A stretch of 64,000 nt of DNA, from positions 3,478,563 to 3,542,562 of the forward strand of contig NC_071348.1 of assembly GCF_027744825.2 (NCBI RefSeq). The letters are read 5' to 3'. Positions 36,504 through 51,416 of the stretch are shown in pieces. Each line of letters starts with the position of its first letter. The stretch's first letter is position 1. Under the pieces are notes generated by a model, which saw only the letters and a list, made by a program, of their open reading frames with translations, searched no databases and was not told the origin of the DNA. Source of the stretch: Synchiropus splendidus. Its lineage: Eukaryota; Chordata; Actinopteri; Syngnathiformes; Callionymidae. Position numbers and translations under genes: made by a program.

Positions 36504-39500
36504 ATGCAGCCGCGGATGGAGTCCCCGAACCCCGGTCCTGTGGAGCCGCCGCCGCAGGTCCGGAGGAGCGTCGCGGCGGTCAGTCGGCCGGCGCAGGCGG
36601 CCGCGCGGCTCTCGCTGCCCGGGGTCATGGACGCGGAGGGGCGGGTGGACGAGTCCAGGCTGCGGATGCACGTCTTCAAAAACGGTACGGTGGAAAAAGT
36701 GGACGGCTATTTGGATCGTTATCCCAAGTTTTGTTCAGTTTACGAGTCTCTCGTGACTGTGTTAATGGTTCAACCAATACTTTAGGTTTGCGGAAATTTG
36801 AAGTCAATTCCTCAACAACATTAAATTCCATTCGTTTATCATTTAATATTTATTTAAATGTGAACCATCTTGACGTTAAATTTTATTGCCATTTTATTAC
36901 ATTAACTTTTGGAATCTCCTGATGTCACTTTACAACAAATCAACACTAGTATTTGTTACACAAGTGGTTGACAATATACGATTTTAACACATATATTATT
37001 AGTGCTTGTTGGCCTGCGAAAAAATAGAAGAATATTGGTGTGATAGTAACATTCTGAAACATATTTCAAATTATTATTCATTATTAATAATTCATATTTG
37101 AAATTCACTTCAACCAGACTGAAATTTCTGCTCTTTTATTTCTGACTCGGGGGCAGTAGAAAGTGACTCATCTAGATTATTGTAGCTTCAAGTCCTCCAG
37201 AACATTCCTGAACACCAACGGCCGGTCAAGTGATGCGAAGCCCCAGGACCCAGTGAGCCTGAAACAGACCATTCATGTGGCTTTCATGTGTTCATCGCAC
37301 AGCCGCAGGCCAAAACCAAACCAGCCTGACCCCAGAGATAAAACAGCGGTTTTCTAATATCATAAAAACCCCAGAACATCACGAGACGCTGCACCAGACG
37401 GTGGACCGTCAGTGGACGGGCATGAATGTTCCCCAGCATCACTCAGTGATCAGAACGGTCCTGTGCTTGTTGCCAAGCCCAACGTCTCCTCCAGACCACA
37501 TGCATGTGGAAACTGCCTCTTCGCTGCTCTGTGACCCTCTGACCTCCACATTCCAGCCCTGCAAAGATTATAGATTTAAGAAAGGTCTGGCTTTGTGAGG
37601 ACCTGCTATCTTCATGAGATAAGTCCATTGATGTCTCAGTTATGACCCAGTGTTGCAACTTATTTTGATGTTGTTTTTTTTAAGTATTTTTTTTTAGTCT
37701 TCTACATCATCACCATCATCATTGGCGTCATCTTCTTCATCGTATTTTTTCGAAAGTTGAAAAGTCTTCATCGTCTTCATCATCAAGTTCTCCCCCTTCT
37801 TCTGTTGCTTGTTCCTGGTCCAACACACTGTCTGTCCTCTCTGAACCATATGACCTCCTGAACTTGGCCTCAAAAGTCCCCCAGACTCACTTCTGCTTGT
37901 TGTTTTGTCTTCTCTTCTCAGGCGGCTTGCCTCCCTCTGAGCGCGGGCTGGCCTGGCGCTTCCTGTTCGGCATGTACCCGTGCAGTTCTACCGCTCTGGA
38001 GCGCCCCCTGCTGCAGGAGCAGATGGCTGTACGGTACCAGGTCATGAAGAGAAAATGGCAGCAGTTCCTGCCCGCTGCCGTCCCTCTGCATCTCAACGGC
38101 ACGGATGGTAAACCAAACACAACCACACACAGCCATTTTGTCTCTTCCTGCTGAGCAAATATGATGGAAATATATACAGTATATATATATATATATATCG
38201 AAACAGAGGACACTGTCGAACATGGCTTCAGTCTGAAGCTAGTTCCTGCACTTGTTCCTCTGCAGCTGAGCTGGTGGCAGCTGTCCGGTACTTTGACCAG
38301 AGGCAGGCCCAGGTCCAGCAGCAGGATCAGCCTGAGGAGGTCCGCGATCGCCGGAGCTTCTTAATGCTGCAGGCTCAGGTCAGCCGAGTGCGATCACTCC
38401 CTTTATCAACAGGATGTGAGGAAGCCAAACAAACGTCAGTCACCTGCAGCGCTTCTAAAGCCGTTTGTGGAGGTGAATGAGATGTTCTGTCAACAGATCC
38501 TGTTTGAGCGTGAGGCGCTGGAGCAGGCGGAGCTGCAGGAGGCCGTCAGGATCATAGACAAGGACGTGCCCCGCACCAGCCGAGACCTCAGCTTCTACCA
38601 GTGAGTGGCCGCCACTGTTGACGCAGCAAACTTGCAGATGGTGACCGTTAGGGAAATTCCATTCATCAAAAAACGTTACAGTGAAAATAAGATCAGGTGT
38701 CAGTTGACAAACACCTGAGGCTGTTTTCTGCTGCTGGTTCCACAGGTTCACTCACCACTGAGGTGGACGTGTAAACCAGGATCCAAATGTCATTAAAATG
38801 AGCGCACAATTGTTGTGTTGTCCGAGTGATGATGATGAATGAAGAAGCAGAATCAGATTCCATGTGTGCACAGGGACGAAGGTTTGGGGAACCTGCTGGT
38901 GTTGAGAGACATCCTCATCACGTACGCTGCCTTCCACCCAGGTAAGCCACCACGGCCTGTGGGGCGTGCGCATGTCTCTGACCCCTGTGCTGTGCGTCAG
39001 AGGTGGGCTACGCTCAGGGGATGAACGACCTGTGCAGCCGCTTCCTGGAGGTGCTGGACTCGGAGGTGGACACCTTCTGGAGCTTCTCCTGCTACATGGA
39101 GAAGTTCTCCAAGGACTTCAGGGCGGACGGGCTGACCAGAAAAATAGGTGAGAAACACTGGCCTCTAGTGGCGGAAGAGTGAAACTTCAAGTCACTTTTT
39201 TTATTGTGATGTGGAAACAGAATTGGAGGCTGCTTTATTGAAGGAGTTGGACCCTCCGCTCTATGATCACCTGGTGACCGACGGCATGGAGAGCTTCACC
39301 TTCTGCCACAGGTAGTGTCTTTCTTCAGGGAGGCAGCTTTGAGTGGCTGAGGTCCTCTGCGTGTGTGTGTGTGCAGATGGTTGCTACTGGGCTTCCAGAG
39401 AGAGTTCGCCTACAGCGACGCCCTGCGCTTGTTCGAAATCCTCAGCTGTGATCACCTGGAGCTCATTTCTCAACAAGTGGACCGAGCCCGGTATCAGGAA

Positions 39501-39856
39501 CGTCTGGCTCAACAGTCCTGCGTCGGTACGATCCTCACGGAACCTTCTGTCCAATATAAAAGCTCAGCCAAGTTGTGAAATTTTATTTTAGGAATTTATG
39601 AAAAACTGCTTTTTCACTCTTCATCCATATATATATATATTTTAATTAATCAATTATTCAAAAGAAACTTTTATTGCAATTTAAATGCGTTTCTGACATC
39701 CTTTGGTACATTTTTATTTGAAAAGAAATAGTTTAGGTTTACTTTAAAAATATTAGCAAAATTAAATACCGCTTGCCCTACAAATTTCAATATATATATA
39801 TTATCCTCATTTACAAAATACAGACTTTGTTTTGTTTTATTTTCTGTAAAAAAGTG

Positions 39857-39900
<44 letters not shown>

Positions 39901-40557
39901 TGTAAATGCAGTGCAGTGTAAATCAATTCAATTTCATTTCAAAATAAGACACTGCTTATATTAATGAATGTAAAACAAACACAAAATTTCATACAAACTC
40001 CAGACATGATAAAATTCCATATTTTCCTCAGTATATTGTTCAAGGTTCTGTTGTATTTTTCTTCATATTTAAATGTTTTCCCTCAAAATGAATGCCCATC
40101 TTAAAATGAATTGAAAAAAACATAAAAATAATGTCCTTCTGTGTATATTTATGAAAAGCTATTTCTTGATGCGCAGATGCAGATGAGGAGTCCGAAGCTG
40201 AGCCCGAGCTTCAGGCCGTCAACACCGACTTCACCTTTGAGCTTTTCATTTGTGCTGCAATCTTGTTGGAAAACCGAGAGAATCTCCTGCGGTGTAAAGA
40301 TGAAGTCCAGCTCATCCAGTTCACCACCAGGTGGGTCTTCCGCCGCCGCCGTGGTGTTGGGAGCGCTGGCTCACAGTTCTGTCTGCAGCCTGCAGGGAAC
40401 TCTGGACCTAAACCACACACTGCAGAAGGCGGAGCAGCATTTCTATAACTACTGCAAGAGCTGCGCCTGGGACTACCTGAACGCACGCTGCGGCTCCCAG
40501 AAGAGCAAAGAGGAGGACTTCTTTTACTTGCTGCGAAGTTTATTTGTTTTAAAATGA
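36504..40557 (+). CDS. TBC-domain Rab GTPase-activating protein
   Basis: Ten exons: 36504-36684, 37922-38107, 38266-38378, 38497-38600, 38874-38941, 39001-39147, 39221-39311, 39377-39525, 40177-40330 and 40389-40557; phases close at 453 residues. The TBC domain starts near residue 60 (LAWRFLFGMYP). It carries both catalytic fingers: IDKDVPR (IxxDxxR, Arg finger, about residue 180) and GYAQGMND (YxQ, Gln finger, about residue 220). SFTFCHRWLLLGFQREF follows, a standard TBC block. The product should stimulate GTP hydrolysis by a Rab on an intracellular membrane. The style is that of the TBC1D15/16/17/21/25 group, but the protein is shorter than the TBC1D15-17 and TBC1D25 proteins, so I give no symbol. 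The first exon (Pro/Ala-rich) is less certain than the rest because another upstream ATG could exist. Confidence 0.88.
39862..39898. repeat. TA microsatellite in intron 8 of the TBC gene
   Basis: About 18 TA units in an AT-rich intron of about 650 bp, the second-largest intron of this gene after intron 1. Confidence 0.95.
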
Positions 40558-43117
40558 GAAACAAGCTGGAAGCGCTGCTGCTACCTTCAGTACTGTATTA
40601 TTCTATTTATTTATAAAGACATTTCCCAAAACTGACGCCTTGAGTGTGCGCTTGTCAGAGTGTGGGGGCCAAAGGTGGCCCTCGGCCCGAGTGTCAATGT
40701 TCACAATTCTGACAGGTTTGGGGTGCAATACTTAAACTGTCCCGCTGTTAATGAGTCTGTTTTCATGTATTAATTCAACTCTTAAAAATGATTTCCATTA
40801 GCATTTACTGCATACAGAATCACTATAAAATACAATGCTAAGATTACAAATGTTTTGGTTCAGTAATTTTTATAGATTTATATTCCCAAGAAAACCTTTG
40901 TTTACTCCTTTATGTTTTGATCTTGCTGAATAATGGTTATAAATATTTTTTGTGTTCATTGAAAGCATCATATTTTCCTCAGATATTGATTCATATCAGA
41001 ATATTTATGTTCATATTACGAAATGATAACTTCATTTCCTGGTTGTGCCAAACTTTTGCGGGTCCTCAGAGGATATAATGTGGCCCCTCTGCCCTCCAGT
41101 CGTCTGCTAAAGGAATGATCCCGTGGCCCCCTGGTGGCAAGAGTGGCCTTGATCCTCCTGCAGCTCTAAGAGAAGTCCCTCCACCAAACCCTCCAGCAGG
41201 CAGCCTGCTGAGGGCGCCGCTGCTCTCGGCCCCTGTCATCCTATCTTTTTTCCCGGAGTTATGTAACAGCAGCGCGAGGCTCTGCTGCAGAGCACGTTTC
41301 CACTGAAGCTATATTTACGACGCACGAGTCAGCAGATTCTGGCTAACCAGTTTAGGCGTCCGCTCCTCTGTTCTTGCTCCAGCGAAGCTGAAGACGACAC
41401 ACACTTTCCACCTAACTGGCCACAAGTGGTGACGTCAGCACGCCTAACCTTTGTTCTGTTCCAGTGTTTTCACATTAGCGCGACTAGCTAGCTTAGGCCG
41501 CGACACCTCAGTAGCAATGTTTGCTAGCACAACGTGGTCGCCAGCCAGTGTCAGGCCACGCCCACAGCACTATGGTGCTCATTGAAGAAAAGAGAATCAC
41601 CTGCTATAAAAGGAAACATGAGCTCAGATTATTGAAAAAATAAAAAAGTGCAGCTACATGTTGATATTGTTTTCTGTTTTCTCTAGTATTTCTTGTCCCT
41701 GACAAATAAATAACAGACACTGACAGCATATTTAAAAAATGGTTTGTCATATTTTGTTCCTAATGTATTCTAATATTTATGATTCATATTGAGGATCTTT
41801 AAGTAAACTGTTTGTAATGTTCTGCGGGGCTTTTATTTTGGTTTTATTTTGTGGTCTGTCTTCCTCTGTTCGGCCCTCTCTGTCGCCTGGAACTACTCCG
41901 CAATGGAGTCGGCTTCACCTGGATATAAGAGCTCTAGTTCCAGTTCGATGCTCCTTCTCTTGTGCTATCTTGCATGCTGCATGTGACTCAGCCCACCACA
42001 TGCTCTGATTCTCTATTTCCTGTGTTGTGTAGGGGGTTCTCATCTCCATGTTCTCATCTGTTCTGTTTTTATGTTTCCAGACTGTGTTCCTTGACTTGGA
42101 GTTGGCGCGTTCCACGCCTGGTTCTGTGTCTATTGTCTGTGTGTTCATTAAACTTTGTAATTTCTCTGTGCTTCTCGGAACCCCACATATGAAATGAAAA
42201 AAACACAATGCAAATCACTCTTCTCCCTATTTTCCCAGAGTATTTTCCAGCCCATTTAAAAGTCAAATTGTGAGATAGTGTGTGGCACATGCTGAAATAA
42301 CCAGGGTGTCGGGACGCAGCAGACCGAAGGTTTAGATGGCAGATAAACTAAAGAAGAGGAAGGAAACCAAGGAGGTTCAAGGATGAATTTGTGAGACGAG
42401 AAAGTCTTCATGATCATACAGGGCACCTGAATACTAGCCACACCCACTAGATTTAAGAAGGAAAATAGATCTTATTCATACATGGGCGGTGCAGTGGTGC
42501 TGTCTGCACCGTAGGTCAGCGACTTAAAAACACGCGAGGATCACTTCTAAACTAGTTTTGAAAACGGGCTCCAGCATGGAGAGTGACTCATGAAACAAAC
42601 TGGACACTGTTCTGAACTGGAATCATCAACTCCTCACATCTTTTGTTGACGTTTTCGCACACGTCTGAAGTTCTGACACCACAGCCGGTCTCAGCTGCTG
42701 CCTCTGCGATCCTCCAGGAGATCGGCTGCGTAGGCAGAGCTGACAGGGAAGGGAAATGAGACGCCTGTGAGTTCATCGGATTGATGTGACAAAAATATTT
42801 TGGTGGCAAATTTACGTAAAAGAGAAAAAAGAGAAATGCGAAAGTGGCTGACTTTCCACCCCACCTCCTCACCAACCCCTGCTGTTGTTTCAGAGTTAAT
42901 CCGCTCACTGGTGTGGACGCTAGTGATGAGAGGCGAGGGGAATCTTGTCAGCTGTGATTGAACTTGCCTTGTGGTGTAAAGTTGCAAAATTGAAGTAAAA
43001 AGTTCTTTCCAGTGACTTCACTTCAGTTTCATCTCCGCTGCGATGCTTGAGCTCAGATATCAGGACCAACCAGATTTAGTTCAGGAGCTGCAACACTTAA
43101 ATGGCACGCACGTGTCT
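40558..43117. other. Intergenic region between the TBC gene and hspa8
   Basis: About 2.5 kb with no exon that I can support. A fragment near 40665-40705 (GGGGGCCAAAGGTGGCCCTCGG) resembles hAT-type terminal sequence seen elsewhere in the window. A CTCF-like motif in reverse orientation (GGCCCCCTGGTGGCA) lies at 41125. Confidence 0.45.
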
Positions 43118-43120
43118 TGG

Positions 43121-43133
43121 GAACTTTCTAGAA
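43121..43133 (+). promoter_or_regulatory. Perfect three-unit heat-shock element
   Basis: GAACTTTCTAGAA is GAA-nn-TTC-nn-GAA, the minimal HSF1 trimer site with no mismatch. It lies 51 bp before a TATATA box (43184) and about 1.1 kb before the hspa8 start codon. The following GAATCTTCC near 43384 is a possible second, weaker site in intron 1. Confidence 0.8.
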
Positions 43134-43183
43134 GGTGGATCACCTGATCCTGCTGCGGGGTCTCCCGTCCCTTCGCTGGGCTC

Positions 43184-43189
43184 TATATA
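43184..43189 (+). promoter_or_regulatory. TATA box of hspa8
   Basis: TATATA in the context GGGCTCTATATACGCC, 51 bp after the heat-shock element. Transcription would start near 43215. A non-coding first exon would then run to about 43319, where GAGCAAG is followed by GTAACG, a good donor. The coding exon acceptor is TCGTCAG just before 44197. Confidence 0.7.
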
Positions 43190-44197
43190 CGCCAGGGAGC
43201 GCATCGTCTCGCCCTCTTTAGACCGCACACCTCGAGAGGGGAAGGAGCTGGAGGGGAGGCCAGGCCACACCAAGTCACACCCAAAAACTCAGTTAACTCA
43301 AGACTTCGAGCAGAGCAAGGTAACGCTGGCTGCTGGTGGCTTCTGCCAAAATCATTGGGACATGAGAGCTGCATGAGCCGCGGGAATCTTCCTCAAAACC
43401 GTGAAAGAGTGACAGATGTTCGGCCAGTACTGCTGTGTCAGCAGTTTTTTGTTACGCAAGTGGAATACGAGTGAGATAGTGCTCCCCCTCTGTTACAAAC
43501 AAATGGAAACGGTTTGTAAGTCCAGTCAGGAAAAGCAACTCAGCAATTTTACAAGTTAGCTACACGCTCCTGTCTCCAGGCCTGTGGAGACAGTGCTCCT
43601 TAAAATAGCACGTGTGAGGCATGTGGAGGCAGCTGTCGGAAAGTAGACGGCTCGGCGTCGAGGATCAGCGCGGCAGACGACAGCGCTGTGTTGGCGAAGG
43701 AGGAGTGAGAGTGAATTAGGCAGCTATGTGACACGCTCATTGAATTTCAAGTGTCATAATGTGGTTAAGGCCGTGGTTCCTGTTTTCCAGAACACAGACT
43801 TGATGAATTAGGAAGCAAAACGTATTGACGATAGAAGGTTTGTGCTACAAAGAGGGACCAAATAGTTTGTTATAATAACACGTCATGATGCGGTGTTATC
43901 ACCCTCTTGTTTCCTGTTTCCCTTGAAGCCCAGCACCTCTCATCACATTATGAGTCAACACAGTAAACACAATCCCACAAACTGTAAAAAACAGTTTTTG
44001 CTAAAAATTGTAAAAAATATTTTTTTCATTCAACATTATTCACTCTTTGTCTTTCATCGTGAAAGCATTTGTAAACACATAACAGTAATATTAAATATAA
44101 ATTCCATTTAACACAGGTCACAGGTGCCATTGGCGCCGACCCTGGGTTCACGATTGTTACTTTTCAGAAATGAACTTGAGCTCTGTCTGTCGTCAGG

Positions 44198-46677
<2,480 letters not shown>

Positions 46678-47143
46678 GCTTCAGACAACTCCCTCTTAAT
46701 GTCTTCTCTTCCTTTAAAATCTGATGGTTCTCAGTTAAACATCACCGGAATAAAGTTGAAATGTGCAAACATGGTTGTCGGAATTTTCTCTACAAGCAGA
46801 AGAAACACCTGGACTGAATCTGGGGACGTACATCCTCTCCATGGGTTTCCTCCGATTCCCTCCCATAAGAAGAAGAGAATGAATTACAGAAACACATATT
46901 GTGAAAGTGATGGTATCAAAGGAAAGGAATACCTGCCCAAAAACATAATCCCATGTTTGGGCCAGCCAGTTGAGCAAACACACTACTCTGACACGCTTCA
47001 GAGAAAGGTTCTTGCAGCTTATCGCCAGGTGTTCCTGTCCCAGTACACTCCCACCTGACCATGTGTTGCAGTGTCATGCAGAATTTCAGTATAAAAGTCT
47101 GTACCGCCACCGCTCCTGGAGGTGAATCACCCTGGTCGCCGCC
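46678..47143. other. hspa8 3' UTR and promoter of the chymotrypsin-like gene
   Basis: It holds the hspa8 poly(A) signal at 46749-46754 and, further on, the TATA box at 47090. The 119-residue open frame at 46699-47058 spans 3' UTR and has no family resemblance. Confidence 0.6.
47090..47097 (+). promoter_or_regulatory. TATA box of the chymotrypsin-like gene
   Basis: TATAAAAG lies 54 bp before the start codon at 47144, which gives a leader of about 25 nt. Short leaders with a strong TATA are usual for pancreatic zymogen genes. Confidence 0.75.
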
Positions 47144-48648
47144 ATGCTCTATCTCCTGTGTTTCTTTGCCCTGGTGGCCTCCGCTCTGGGTGAGTCATGA
47201 CCACATGTTTTTACTCAAACACTCGCCCTCATGGCTCCGTCATCATCAGGTTGCGGAAGACCCGCGATCCCACCCAGAGTCAGTGGCTACAACAAGATCG
47301 TCAACGGCGAAAATGCCGTGTCAGGATCGTGGCCCTGGCAGGTTTCCCTTCAGGTAACTTCTCTACTGCAGCGGTTTCTCTCTAACCAGATCAAACAGGG
47401 GGTGTGAACCTGTTCCTTACAGGACTACAGCGGATTCCACTTCTGCGGCGGCTCCCTGATCAACCAGAACTGGGTGCTCACTGCTGCTCACTGTCGTGTG
47501 TAAGTGATCAAGTCGTAGTAGTGCATCGTTCCCGTCGTAAACTTTGCTGTTTATCTGCATCAGCACCACTCGCCACCGCGTTATTTTGGGAGAGCACGAC
47601 CGTGGTTCCAGCGCTGAGCAAATCCAGGTCAAGAGCATCGCCAGGGTAAGTTGCACCCCTCACAGTCCTCAAAGTGGAAAAGTGATGTGACATCTTTCCA
47701 TTTTCCCGGTCCAGGTCTTCACTCACAGCTACTACAACAGCCAGAACTTCAACAACGACATCACCCTCATCAAGCTGTCCTCCCCGGCGCAGCTGACCTC
47801 CCGCGTGTCCCCCGTGTGCCTGGCCACCTCCAGCACCAGCATCCCCTCCGGAACCAGGTGTGTCACCACAGGATGGGGCAAGACCGGCAGCACCTGTAAG
47901 TGTCACGAGTTCAGCGCTCGCCAGCAGCATAGACTGATCCCGTCCTGGCTCGGTTCTGTCTTCAGCAAGCCCACGGATCCTCCAGCAGACCTCGCTGCCT
48001 CTGCTGTCTCCGGCACAGTGCAAGCAGTACTGGGGTTATAACAGGATCACAGATGCCATGATCTGCGCTGGTGCCTCTGGAGTCTCCTCCTGTCAGGTAG
48101 CTACCATCATAGAGAAACAAAATCTTCTTTTGTCAAGTAACACAAATGGAAAAAGAATGTATGGGAAATGAAAAAGGGGCTTGGGTAAAAACTTGTTTTT
48201 CTATTTGAGTTGCTCGAGAAGCTTCTCAGTCAGGACACTTTCAAAACCACTTGTTTCCTTTAAGATGGTTATCGCATCTGAACATGTAGCAGCTTCCCCA
48301 GTTCTTAGTTTCCAGTGAGGTTGTGTGTCTTTGATGTGCAAAAATGAGGGGTACTTTAGTCAGAGTAATGACAGCAGTTCATGGCATAAATATGTGGTTT
48401 TCATCAATGATGTACCTGCGTGTGGCCGGTTGAAGTCTCATGATAAACTTGCGAGTGATGTGAATCTGCCGTTCTTCCTGTGTCAGGGCGACTCTGGCGG
48501 CCCTCTGGTGTGTGAGAGCAGTGGAGTCTGGTCCCAGGTGGGCATCGTGTCCTGGGGCACGTCCAACTGCAACGTGCGCGCCCCTGCCGTGTACGCCCGC
48601 GTCTCCTACTTGCGCAGCTGGATCGACCAGGTGGTGTCTTACAACTAG
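47144..48648 (+). CDS. ctrl: Chymotrypsin-like serine protease (CTRL type), secreted zymogen
   Basis: Exons 47144-47189, 47250-47353, 47423-47499, 47564-47645, 47715-47895, 47966-48096 and 48487-48648 give 260 residues. A signal peptide ([16 protein letters not shown]) precedes a propeptide starting CGRPAIPP; trypsin would cut after Lys in NKIVNGE. The catalytic triad is visible: His in LTAAHC, Asp in NNDITLIKL and Ser in GDSGGPL. The specificity pocket residue before the active Ser is Ser (SSCQGDSGG), as in chymotrypsin, so it should cut after large hydrophobic residues. Expected site: exocrine pancreas, secreted into the gut. The family is sure; the choice of ctrl over another chymotrypsinogen paralogue is probable. 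AATAAA lies at 48733. Confidence 0.9.
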
Positions 48649-49352
48649 TACGTTCCAGTCTGGAGGTGCTGTCTGCCGTTCCTACTGTCCCGGTGGCTGC
48701 CAGTCAGTTTACAGCTTTGACTGATGCAATTCAATAAAGCTACGACTCTTCAGATCTTGTTGATGTTCTTGCACACAAAGTTCAACTGCAGTTCCCAGCA
48801 AACAATGAAAGTTTTTAAACAAATTTAATCTCTTTTTTTATTTGAATTAGCTTTGGCATAATTAGCATTTTCAAACCATTAAAATAAAAGCTTCATGTTG
48901 CAACTAAAACACACACCTGCTGAATTAGAAGACAAATCTCCTGACTACTTGAAAGGATTTTGCCGACGCGCCATCATTTACCATCACCTTATGGCAACCA
49001 GATATCACATTATTTTGCACTTCAGATCTAATAATCCTGCTGTTGCAGCTGCACCTCTTCACATGCAGTTTATTGAGAAGGCTTGTCCTTTCTTGGTCCA
49101 GCGTCCCTGGCTTATTTCACTGGAGCCTGTCTCTCAGCGAAGAGGTTTTCTCTTCTCCTGCAGAAAACTAGGAATCTTCCGATCCTCTTGTGCCTGTGCG
49201 GTACTGTGCATCAAAATGTCTGTACCCGATGACAAATATAAATTTCGATGAGAGCAGCATTATTGAAGATTGAGGAAGTAGTGAAGCCACTACTTAAAGC
49301 AAGCGATCTGGTGTGAGACAACAGAGTGAGCACACAGCCGCAGCACAACAGG
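48649..49352. other. Intergenic region between the protease and the GPCR
   Basis: Contains the protease poly(A) signal at 48733-48738. A 118-codon open frame at 48895-49251 has no recognisable domain and is probably chance. Confidence 0.5.
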
Positions 49353-51083
49353 ATGGGCATGGGTAAGACTTTCAAACAAACTGCCTTCATTTTTTACATG
49401 ATTCTCTGACCTGTTTGTTGTAAAAGTGGATGTCAACGTCATCTAAGGAAGCTAAAAATAACTTCAAACCTTTCAGTACAGGCCTTCCAGGTGGAAGATG
49501 TGAGAAAGAAAACAGAGTAATACATTGTTGCACTCTACAGTGTTAGTCAGTGGGTTTGATTTGTACTAAAAATATTATCTGTATATTTGTATTTATTCTT
49601 CATTTGATATTAAACAACTTAGTTTCTTGTATGTAAGCTTTTGAATTGAAAAAGAAAAATGAAACTAAATTCTTTATGGCTGTATGAAGACATTGATTCT
49701 GTTCTTAAACAAATACAGATCCATTTTGAGTGGAAAAAAAATGATAATCCATTCAATTATTTTCACAAAAATGGAGGTCAGACAAAGTCAAAAGTTTATT
49801 AGTCATTTTAAATGTAAAAAAAGAAAGAAAGGAAAATTCCTGCCTAATGACAGAACTGCAATAAATACTGTTTGTGGCAGTTTTTATGTCCTCACAGGCC
49901 ACATAAAATGGTGCTGTGGTCGGCATTAGGCCCCCGGGCCTGGGGTTTGACACACGTATTTGAGGTCCACATAATGCCTTTTTGATAAATGGATGGGCGG
50001 GTGGAGCTTTCATAGGTTTGTGACCCGATCTTTCATCCCTGTCTTTGGCCAGACAACACCACTGCGACTGGTCCACCAGGGGACAACAAGGCCCGGATCT
50101 TGACGGTGGCCCTCCTGGTCCTCTACTGCATCATCTGTGTGCTGGGCACGGTGGGCAACGGCCTGGTCATCTACGTGACGGGCTTCAGGATGAAGAAAAC
50201 AATCAACTCTGTTTGGTTTCTCAATCTGGCCATCGCCGATTTCCTCTTCACCTTCTTCATGATCTTCCCCACGGTGTCCCTCTCCAAAGACCACCGCTGG
50301 CCCTTCGGCAGCATCATGTGCAAGCTAAACGCCTTCATCTCCGTCGTCAACATGTTTGCCAGCGTTTACTTCCTGACGGGCATCAGCCTGGACCGCTGTC
50401 TGTCCACGTGGGTGGTGGCGTGGGCGAGGAACAAACGCACCGTGAGCAAAATTCAGCTGGCGTCCGCCTTCATCTGGGGCGTGGCCATGCTCTGCAGCAC
50501 ACCTTTTACCGTTTACAGAAAAGTCTTACCGTACGGGGGACACCTGGTTTGCGCGTTCAATCCCACCGAGTATCCCCGCTGGAGCCTGGGAGTCTTCCGC
50601 TTCTCCGCCGGCTTCTTCGTCCCTTTCGTCATCATCTTTTTCTGCCACGTGGCCATTTATCGTCGCGTGGGTCGGCTGCACAGGACCAAGAAGCGCAGAT
50701 GCAACCGGATCATCGTCACAGTCATCCTCGCCTTCTTCCTCTGTTGGTTTCCCCTGAATGTCATTCAGTTAGTTGAGCTCAGCAGCGGCACCTCCGATAG
50801 TCTGAGGTTGTGGGGCGCCCTGGCTGTGGCGCTGAGCTACTTTAACAGCTGCCTGAACCCCATCCTGTACGTGTTCATGTGCGAAGACTTCCAGAAGAAG
50901 CTCAGGCAGTCCATATACGTGGTTCTGGAGGCTGCGTTCGCCGACGAGCACATGTCCTTCGCGTCGTCGCGCTCCCTTTCCTCGCCCTTGCAGTTCATGT
51001 CCAGGAAGTCTGAAAGCGCTGAGACGGAGGAGTCCGCCGTCCGTGCCGGGACCGGGGGAACCACGGCCGGATCAATGAAGTGA
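49353..51083 (+). CDS. Class A GPCR of the formyl-peptide/chemerin-receptor group
   Basis: Two coding exons, 49353-49362 (MGM plus one base) and 50053-51083, give 346 residues. The N-terminus has NTT, an N-glycosylation site, and seven hydrophobic helices follow. TM1 holds GTVGNGLVIY and TM2 NLAIADFLF; the end of TM3 is SLDRC in place of DRY, the form seen in FPR and CMKLR1 receptors; TM6 holds FFLCWFPLNVIQL and TM7 NSCLNPILYVF. Conserved extracellular cysteines are in IMCKLN and HLVCAF. The tail is Ser-rich, a likely arrestin and kinase target. A chemoattractant receptor on leukocytes coupled to Gi is the expected role. It might be a fish FPR-like or chemerin-receptor-like paralogue; the sequence alone does not decide. 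The tiny first exon is inferred from phase and splice sites. ATTAAA lies at 51283. Confidence 0.88.
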
Positions 51084-51416
51084 CGGGGCAGCATTCACTC
51101 CACTGTCGAGAAGCACAACTTCACAGTTGTGGTTGAGCGCTTTTATATTCACCATGCTTTTGTGTCAATTTGAAATGGTCACAACTTTATGCTCTATATT
51201 AATCGAGTCGTTAAAAAAAAACGGAGAAACGGTGCTGTGTTTGGTGCCTTGAAGGACACCTTTTTGAATTATTGACTTTTGCATTAAAACTCTGTATATT
51301 GTTTGAGTCTGTTGGCTTTTTTTTTAATGATCTATATGGTTCCATCTAATCCACGAGAGGTTTGAATGACTAAAGTATATCACAAAGAGTCAGGTCAGTG
51401 ACATAACGGTCTCAAG

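Noticed and set aside
43760..43900. TGATGA-like words in hspa8 intron 1 as possible C boxes of a snoRNA
   Set aside because: No matching D box, terminal stem or U14-like guide found.
48895..49251. 118-codon open frame between the protease and the GPCR
   Set aside because: No domain, no splice continuity, and it follows the protease poly(A) site.
50045..50776. 243-codon plus-strand frame overlapping the GPCR
   Set aside because: Shifted-frame shadow of the receptor exon; the receptor frame has all seven helices.
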